From an uncultured Verrucomicrobiota bacterium (GTDB taxonomy: Bacteria > Verrucomicrobiota > Kiritimatiellia > CAIQIC01 > Lenti-01): a stretch of DNA of 64,000 nt. Shown here piece by piece: positions 58,752-64,000 of the stretch (position 1 is its first letter; every line of letters starts with the position of its first letter). The notes under the pieces are model-generated. The model ran no database searches. It was given only the letters and a program-made list of their open reading frames with translations, and was not told the origin of the DNA. The DNA lies in the NCBI GenBank assembly GCA_938003985.1, contig CALKWZ010000067.1, positions 1 to 64,000 on the forward strand. The letters run 5' to 3'. A program made the position numbers and the translations under genes.

Positions 58752-59612
58752 TTACCGACCAACCGGCTTTCCGATCACCAGGCGCAATCCCGAATAGTTG
58801 TGTCCGTCGTTGCGGACTTCTCCCCAGAAAAAGAAACCCATCGCCTCGGACTGCCCGGTATCGCAGTCGCGCGCTATGATTTCGCATCGTTGAGCTTGAT
58901 GCTCCCAGGCCGAGCAGCCTTTCAACAATCGCAGCTGCTGCGGCTGGTTGTACCAGCCTTCGCACCACTCCTGCACGTTTCCCCCCATGCCCAAGAGACC
59001 CCACTCGTTCATGCCGCTCTGGTCCACGGGACACGTCGAAGGCCAGCCGTCTTTGTAGCCCGGGATGGCGCGACTCGTTGGCGGGTTTTCTCTTCCGGAT
59101 GAAACCGTTTCCAGCCCTTGTAGATTGGGCAAAACAGAGTCGGCCATGGGGGCCGGGGGCCAAGAATCGCCCCAGGGATATGTTCTGTCGCGGCCGCATC
59201 TGGCGGCGGCTTCCCATTCTCCTTCCGTCGGCAAGCGAAACACGTAGCCGTGGGGAAGTTGCTTGGCGCATTTTCGATTGAGCGCTCGGCAGGTCTGCTG
59301 GGCTTGTTTCCAGCTGACGTTGACCGCCGGGGAAGTTTCTTTGTCCCAGTCTTTGGCGTAGTAATCCTGGTGCCGCTCTTTAGTGCTAGGGAAAAGGCAT
59401 TTCATCTGACCTAGCGTCACTTCATGCTTTCCCATCCAAAGATTCAGGTCCTTGAGCCAAACGAACTCCAGGCTTTCGTCCGGTGCCAGTTGGCATTTGC
59501 CGAGGCCCTCTGCACCCAAAGTCAGCGCGGGACTTTGCGAGCAAGCCGCAACCAACGCGCCGCACATGGCGCACAGAGCCACAATCCGCATTTTCCTGGT
59601 GCTTGCCATCAT
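58752..59612 (-). CDS. SUMF1/FGE-sulfatase-domain lipoprotein
   Basis: The 286-aa protein has a lipoprotein-type signal (MRIVALCAMCGALVAAC, with C24 as the likely lipidated cysteine) and a formylglycine-generating-enzyme-like domain: GKHEVTLGQMKCLF, SPAVNVSWKQAQQTCRALNRK, FRLPTEGEWEAAARCG, YPWGD, GMGGNVQEWCEGWY and SGLRLVIG. As a lipoprotein it is probably not a true sulfatase activator; this fold is also used by binding or non-enzymatic proteins. Its base composition is clearly lower in GC than both neighbours, suggesting acquisition. Confidence 0.82.
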   Translation of the reverse strand: MMASTRKMRIVALCAMCGALVAACSQSPALTLGAEGLGKCQLAPDESLEFVWLKDLNLWMGKHEVTLGQMKCLFPSTKERHQDYYAKDWDKETSPAVNVSWKQAQQTCRALNRKCAKQLPHGYVFRLPTEGEWEAAARCGRDRTYPWGDSWPPAPMADSVLPNLQGLETVSSGRENPPTSRAIPGYKDGWPSTCPVDQSGMNEWGLLGMGGNVQEWCEGWYNQPQQLRLLKGCSAWEHQAQRCEIIARDCDTGQSEAMGFFFWGEVRNDGHNYSGLRLVIGKPVGR

Positions 59613-59711
59613 TTCAGCCCTTCATGCTAGGCCGCGCAAGGGGCGGGGTCAATTCCGGTGATTTTCCGGGGTGGTGCGCGCGCAATGGCCAACGGCGGGT
59701 TGGGCTGTTCG

Positions 59712-59813
59712 GGTAGGGCGACTTGGCCCAAGTCGCCGGGTTCGGGATCGGCGGGTTGGGCCAACCCGCCCTACCTTTCGATCCACGGGCAGGGCGGACT
59801 CGCCGAGCCCGCC
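59712..59813. repeat. Cluster of three 21-bp palindromes
   Basis: Two perfect palindromes have 10-bp arms and a single central base: GGCGACTTGG/CCAAGTCGCC (59717-59737) and GGCGGGTTGG/CCAACCCGCC (59750-59770). They are bracketed by GGTAGGGCG (59712) and its near inverse CCGCCCTACC (59766-59775). A third, with one mismatch, GGCGGACTCG/CGAGCCCGCC, lies at 59793-59813 and ends next to the hydrolase stop codon. It looks like a mobile intergenic repeat family. The rest of the 202-bp gap shows nothing else. Confidence 0.8.
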
Positions 59814-59814
59814 G

Positions 59815-60633
59815 CTAGCGCTTGAACTGGGCGAGGAACGCTTCGAACTGCGCGTTGCCGGGGGCGCCGGGGGCGAACCAGGAATGGTCGCTGTGGGCGC
59901 CGGCGAGCAGGACGAACGTCTTGGGGTTGGCGGCCGCGCCGTGGAGCAGGCGGCCGCTCTGGAAGGGCACGGTCTGGTCGGTCGGGCTGTGGCCGAACAA
60001 CTTGGGCAGGCCCGCCAGCGCGGCGACCTTGGAGCCGGAATCGTAGGCCTCGGACAGCAACCGATCGAACGGCAAGTGCGGATAGAATCGGCGGGCGAGA
60101 TCCGCGGACGAAAGGAATCCGCCGTCCACGATCAGGCCCGCCACGGGGCGATCCTGCGCGAGCTGGACGGCGACGGCCGCGCCGAGGGAATGGCCGTAGA
60201 CGAGGATGGGCAGCTTTTCGCTCATGGCCTGGGCGGCGTCGAACGCCGCGCGCGCGTCCGCGTAGATGCCTTTTTCGCTGGGCCGGCCGGCGCTGGCGCC
60301 GTAGCCGCGGTAGTCCCACAGCAGCAGGTTGAAGCCGCGCCGGAAGAATTCGGGAGCGAGCACGGCGACGTCGCCGACGTTGACGGCGTTGCCGTGGCAA
60401 AAGACGACGGTGCCGCGCGGGCTGTTCGCGGGAATCCACCAGCCGGCCAGCGGCGTGCCGTCGGCCGCGTTGAACTGCACGTCCTGGTAGCGCAGGGAAT
60501 GCTGGGCCGGCGTGGCCGCGATCTCCGCGACGGGGTGGTAGAGATGGCCGCGCTCGAACCGGCGCAGCCAAATCCAGCCGGAAATCCCCGCCACGAGCAG
60601 CAGGAACGAAATGGACAGCAGAACTTTCTTCAT
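59815..60633 (-). CDS. Alpha/beta hydrolase (BEM46/ABHD13-like)
   Basis: The 272-aa protein has an N-terminal signal anchor (about 4-23) and an alpha/beta hydrolase domain outside or at the membrane. It has VVFCHGNAVNVGD (oxyanion-side HGN), DYRGYGASAGRPSE, the nucleophile elbow GHSLG with S149, D219 in GHSPTDQTVPF and a histidine (H247 or H250) in AGAHSDHSWF. The substrate is unknown. ATGA overlap with the peptidase gene upstream. Confidence 0.88.
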   Translation of the reverse strand: MKKVLLSISFLLLVAGISGWIWLRRFERGHLYHPVAEIAATPAQHSLRYQDVQFNAADGTPLAGWWIPANSPRGTVVFCHGNAVNVGDVAVLAPEFFRRGFNLLLWDYRGYGASAGRPSEKGIYADARAAFDAAQAMSEKLPILVYGHSLGAAVAVQLAQDRPVAGLIVDGGFLSSADLARRFYPHLPFDRLLSEAYDSGSKVAALAGLPKLFGHSPTDQTVPFQSGRLLHGAAANPKTFVLLAGAHSDHSWFAPGAPGNAQFEAFLAQFKR

Positions 60634-61769
60634 CCCGCCGATAGTTCCAGATTTTTCGGGAAAGTCGCGAGGATTCTGCAACCGGTTTTCGTGACGACCA
60701 CGGTGTCTTCGATCCGCACGCCGCCGATGCCGGGGTAGTAGAGTCCCGGCTCGACGGTGAGCACGTGGCCCGCGGCGATCCGTCCGGGCTCGTGGCGCAG
60801 GCCGGGCGATTCGTGGATGTCGAGGCCCACGCCGTGGCCGACGCTGTGGATGAAGCCGCTTTCCCGGCCGGGCGGGGCGAGTTTCGTCGCGAAACCCGCT
60901 TTCCGGAAATAGTCTTCCACGGCGAGCTGCACCGCGCGCGATTCCACGCCGGGCCGCACCATGGCCAGCGCGAGCCGCTGCGCGCCGCGCACGGCGCGGT
61001 GCATGCGGCGCACCTGTTCGCTCGCGCGACCGCGCACCACCGTGCGCGTGACGTCGCCCCAATAGCCCGTGGTTTTGTCGCGCGGAAAAATATCCAGCAC
61101 GATCGGCACGCCCGCGCGCAGCGGGCCGGAACCGACGTCGTGCGGCCGCGCGCCCTGCGGGCCGACCGCGACGATCGTGCCGTCGGCCGTGCAGTTGCGC
61201 GCGAGCAGCTCGCGCTCGATCAACGCCTTCAGGTCTTCCGCCGAAAAGATGTTTCCGCCGCGTTTCAGGATGCCGCTTTTCGCCACGTCCGCTTCGCGCA
61301 GCGCGCGGACCGCGGCGCGCAGCGCGGCGACGGCCGCGCGCTGCGACTGCGCGATGCACGCGATTTCGCGCGGCGATTTGCGCGCGCGCTGCGGGAACGC
61401 GGGAGCGTCGGTCACTCTCACCTTCACGCCGCCGCGTTCGAGTTCGCGCGCGACGCCCAGCGGAAAATACGGTCCCGCCTGCACGGCGCGCACGCCAAGG
61501 ATTTTCGCGAGCGCCAGCAGCTGCGCGCCGAGCGTGCGCCGCCGCGGCGCGGCGTCCGCGAACAGTTCCGCGGGGGTGTGCAGGATCGCGCGCGGGCAGG
61601 TTTTGCGGGCCCGGGCCGCTTCCAGGGCCGAAATCGCCAAATGCAGCCGGCCGCGGGCGTCCACGAGCAGGCCGAAAGGGTCCGTGGCGACCAGTCCCGT
61701 GGCATAGCGGACGTCGTTTTCCTCCATGCCGGTGGCCACGAGAACGCGGGGGGGTGTGGATTTGTTCAT
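60630..61769 (-). CDS. M24 family aminopeptidase (Xaa-Pro type)
   Basis: The 379-aa protein has a creatinase-like N-domain and a pita-bread catalytic domain. The five metal ligands are present: two Asp in VLDIFPRDKTTGYWGDVTRTVV (the second after GYWG), His in SVGHGVGLDIHESPG, and two Glu in TVEPGLYYPGIGGVRIEDTVVV. It probably removes N-terminal residues before proline in the cytoplasm. Its start faces the dnaA upstream region. Confidence 0.9.
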   Translation of the reverse strand: MNKSTPPRVLVATGMEENDVRYATGLVATDPFGLLVDARGRLHLAISALEAARARKTCPRAILHTPAELFADAAPRRRTLGAQLLALAKILGVRAVQAGPYFPLGVARELERGGVKVRVTDAPAFPQRARKSPREIACIAQSQRAAVAALRAAVRALREADVAKSGILKRGGNIFSAEDLKALIERELLARNCTADGTIVAVGPQGARPHDVGSGPLRAGVPIVLDIFPRDKTTGYWGDVTRTVVRGRASEQVRRMHRAVRGAQRLALAMVRPGVESRAVQLAVEDYFRKAGFATKLAPPGRESGFIHSVGHGVGLDIHESPGLRHEPGRIAAGHVLTVEPGLYYPGIGGVRIEDTVVVTKTGCRILATFPKNLELSAG

Positions 61770-62195
61770 GTTTTACGGGGTTCCCGGCCCGGTACGGGCT
61801 GTGAATGGGGGGATTTTCAACGGATTTGAGGCACTTTTCAACCCCAAAACACCTTGTCAACGGACAGGAGCGGCAATCCTTGAACAAAATCAAAGCCTAC
61901 GTCATATGGGCATCTGAATCATTATTCAATCCACATGACGTGGGGTTGCAGAAATTTTCCGAAAAAGTCCCGGATGGGTCTTGTCCGATCGGCGTCCGGA
62001 AACTATGGTCGAGACCGATTTCGGAACCGAGGACCCGAAAGCGGCTGTGAACAAGCTGTGAATAAGTGGTCCAAAGGGCCTGCCCGCCGAGTCGAAACGA
62101 GGCCGGGCAGCCGGGAAAAGCGACGAAGAAATTTGGATTGTGCCGGAGCCGCCGGCCGTGCGAGACTGGCGGACCGAGGCGGGAAGAGGATTTTC
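61770..62195. other. dnaA upstream region with DnaA-box-like sites (part of a bipartite oriC)
   Basis: This 426-bp stretch has no gene. TGTGAATAA (62057-62065), the complement of TTATTCACA, is an exact DnaA box. TGTGAACAA (62046-62054) is a one-base variant 11 bp away, and CAATCCACA (61927-61935) is a weaker one. The middle (about 61880-61940) is clearly AT-richer than its surroundings. dnaA promoter control by DnaA is likely. Confidence 0.6.
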
Positions 62196-63566
62196 GTGGA
62201 AACGAGCAAGGCGAAGCAAATCTGGGCGCAGGCGTGCGAATTCCTGTCGTCCGCGATGTCGGCGGACGTGTTCCAGCGCTGGATCGGGGTGATCGAAGCG
62301 GTGGGGGATGAAAGCACCGGGCAGCTGACGCTGGCCGTGCCGAACGGTTTCTACCAGGACTGGCTCGAAGAGCATTACCTGCCGCTGATCCGCAAGGCGC
62401 TCGGCGCCTCCGGGCACGAGCAGCTGGCGATCGCCTTCGTGGTGGACGGCTCCCGGCCGGCGCCCGAAGCGCCCGCGGCCGCCCCGGAAGACAAGGAAGC
62501 GCCGAAACGCCGGACGCTGAAGACGTGCAGCCTGGGGATGCCGCTGAACGCGCGGCACACCTTCGAGAATTTCGTCGTCGGGCCGTCGAACACCTTCGCG
62601 CACGCCGCGGCGCTGGCGGTGGTGGAAGCGCCGGGCCGGGCGTACAACCCGCTGTTCGTGCACGGCGGGACGGGGCTCGGCAAGACCCACCTCATCCAGG
62701 CGATGGGCCAGGCGCTGCTCAAGCGCGGCAAGGGCACCGTCTGCTACACCACCTGCGAGACGTTCACCAACGAATTCATCCAGGCCCTGCAGCAGCACGA
62801 ACTGGCCGCGTTCCGCAAGAAATACCGCCACATCGACCTGCTGCTGATCGACGACATCCATTTCCTCGCCGGCAAGGAAAGCACGCAGGAAGAATTCTTC
62901 CACACCTTCAATTCGCTGCATCAAAACGGCAAGCAGATCGTGATGACCAGCGACCGGCCCATCGGCGAGATCGCCAACCTCCAGAAGCGCCTCGTGTCGC
63001 GCTTCGAGTGGGGCCTGGTGACGGAAATGGAGATGGCGGACCTCGAAACCCGCGTGGCCATCCTGCGGCGCAAGCGCGAGCAGATGGGCATCCAGCTGCC
63101 CGACGATTCGCTCTTCTTCATCGCCGAACACGTCCGCTCGAACATCCGCAAGCTGGAAGGCTCGCTGCTGCGCGCGGCGTCCTACGCCTCGCTGACCCGC
63201 AAGCCGCTGACGACCGAGGCGCTCGAATACCTCCTGCGCGACACGATCGAGCAGGAAAACCAGACCGCCCTGACCATCGAAGGCATCCAGCGCATGGTGG
63301 CGGAATACTACGACATCCGCCTCGGCGACATGACCAGCAAGCAGCGGCCGAACAACATCGCCTTCCCGCGCCAGATCGCCATGTACCTGTGCCGGGAACT
63401 GACCGAGCAGTCGCTGCCGTCCATCGGCAACGCCTTCGGCCGGAACCACGCGACGGTCCTGCACGCCCACCGCTCCGTGGGCGCCAAGATGAAGATGGAT
63501 TCCGGCCTGCGCCAGACCATCCTCTCGCTCCAGCAGCGCCTCGGAGGCGTGGTCGCCCCTTCGTGA
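62196..63566 (+). CDS. dnaA: Chromosomal replication initiator DnaA
   Basis: The 456-aa protein starts at GTG (VETSKAKQIWAQACEFL) with AGAGGA five bases upstream; the longer reading frame to 61935 has no fitting start. Domain I lies at about 1-80, followed by a short Pro/Ala linker. Domain III has Walker A GGTGLGKTH (157-165), Walker B LLLIDD (215-220) and TSDRPIGEIANLQKRLVSRFEWGL. Domain IV has the DNA-binding signature NNIAFPRQIAMYLCRELTEQSLPSIGNAFGRNHATVLHA. It opens the origin for replication. dnaN follows. Confidence 0.98.
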   Translation: METSKAKQIWAQACEFLSSAMSADVFQRWIGVIEAVGDESTGQLTLAVPNGFYQDWLEEHYLPLIRKALGASGHEQLAIAFVVDGSRPAPEAPAAAPEDKEAPKRRTLKTCSLGMPLNARHTFENFVVGPSNTFAHAAALAVVEAPGRAYNPLFVHGGTGLGKTHLIQAMGQALLKRGKGTVCYTTCETFTNEFIQALQQHELAAFRKKYRHIDLLLIDDIHFLAGKESTQEEFFHTFNSLHQNGKQIVMTSDRPIGEIANLQKRLVSRFEWGLVTEMEMADLETRVAILRRKREQMGIQLPDDSLFFIAEHVRSNIRKLEGSLLRAASYASLTRKPLTTEALEYLLRDTIEQENQTALTIEGIQRMVAEYYDIRLGDMTSKQRPNNIAFPRQIAMYLCRELTEQSLPSIGNAFGRNHATVLHAHRSVGAKMKMDSGLRQTILSLQQRLGGVVAPS

Positions 63567-63867
63567 AAAGGAGCGGATGCCCGTTTTCCGCCACGCCCTT
63601 GCGCCCCCCTGCCCCCCGGCGCGGCTGTGGAAAACCCCGCAACAACCCCGCCGGAGCCTGTGGACAAGCGGCGGCGGTTTGTGGACAAGTCCGGGTTGTT
63701 CCGGTTGGGCACAGGGGGGAGGGGGTTCTTTTCGACAGCCTCTCCGGCCCCGAAAGGCCCGTCCCGACGATTCTTTTCTTGATGTCCACACTGTCCACAG
63801 GACATACTGATAAGACTGATTTGAACTTATATATAAAGAAGAAGACAGTAGGCAGCTCGGAGGCGGC
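63567..63867. other. dnaA-dnaN intergenic region, candidate oriC
   Basis: The 301-bp gap holds several DnaA-box-like sequences: TGTGGAAAA (63626-63634), TGTGGACAA (63659-63667 and 63680-63688), ATGTCCACA (63782-63790) and CTGTCCACA (63791-63799). An AT-rich stretch (63809-63845) with TTATATATAAAG follows just before dnaN, positioned like a DNA-unwinding element. Confidence 0.75.
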
Positions 63868-64000
63868 ATGAAAATCAAGGTCAACAAAGAAGCGATGATC
63901 GATTGTCTGCAGAAGGTCCAATCGGTGATCAACCCCCGCAACGCCCTCCCGGTCCTCTCCAACGTCTTGATGAAGGCCCAGAAGGGCAAGCTCGAGCTCA
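63868..64000 (+). CDS. dnaN: DNA polymerase III beta clamp, partial
   Basis: The first 44 codons are present; the gene runs off the window. The product begins MKIKVNKEAMIDCLQKVQSVINPRNALPVLSNVLMKA, the standard start of the sliding clamp. GGAGG lies 4 nt upstream of the ATG. Order dnaA-dnaN is the classical one at bacterial origins. Confidence 0.95.
   Translation, partial: MKIKVNKEAMIDCLQKVQSVINPRNALPVLSNVLMKAQKGKLEL

Noticed and set aside
58752..59612. A genuine formylglycine-generating enzyme for sulfatases
   Set aside because: It is a lipoprotein, and no sulfatase gene is nearby. The SUMF1 fold alone does not show the activity.

Overview
This window comes from a GC-rich Gram-negative bacterium. 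It has an outer-membrane porin, a Wzm/Wzt-type polysaccharide exporter, type II-style pseudopilins and sulfatase-modifying-factor-like proteins. A superoxide reductase points to anaerobic or microaerophilic life. I would place it in the PVC superphylum (Verrucomicrobiota/Kiritimatiellota-like), but this is inferred from gene content and style only. No rRNA, tRNA, CRISPR array or intact transposase was recognised.

Layout. 1-4222: palindromic repeats, a porin (minus), then superoxide reductase, a WbuC-type cupin and a GH13 glycosidase (plus). 4217-35840: an unbroken run of minus-strand genes about 31.6 kb long, mostly joined by 4-bp ATGA or GTGA overlaps, devoted to surface polysaccharide. Its promoter-proximal end is a GbsR/MarR-type regulator with a promoter and an inverted repeat. 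Behind it come an ABC exporter (permease and ATPase with a carbohydrate-binding tail), many glycosyltransferases, two hexapeptide acyltransferases, a carbamoyltransferase, a CMP-nonulosonate synthetase, a CBS-NeuB-SAF-TIM-barrel fusion, an MBOAT/SGNH acylation pair, GT-C membrane transferases and a methyltransferase. 35949-42234: a very large secreted SGNH hydrolase with identical internal repeats, flanked by two membrane-anchored Ala/Pro-rich proteins. 42244-45515: a pseudopilin operon (G-H-I-J-K). 45669-51716: UDP-glucose dehydrogenase, an Rrf2 regulator, NudC, a solute-binding protein, an SDR epimerase, PncC and a small cytoplasmic protein. 51777-58675: a short sigma-70 factor, mnmE, mnmG, then an ECF sigma factor with a membrane partner and a divergent secreted protein. 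58752-61769: a lower-GC SUMF1-domain lipoprotein, an alpha/beta hydrolase and an M24 peptidase. 61770-64000: dnaA and the start of dnaN.

The right end is the chromosome origin region. DnaA-box-like sequences lie on both sides of dnaA, with an AT-rich stretch just before dnaN. Two perfect 16-bp parS palindromes sit inside the mnmG coding sequence, in a segment that looks like an insertion relative to ordinary MnmG.

The most notable points are the parS sites carried as an in-frame mnmG insertion, the sigma / terpenoid-cyclase-fold membrane protein / secreted paralogue module, the four-part NeuB fusion, the DUF2304-GT39 fusion, and exact 453-bp tandem repeats in the SGNH protein.
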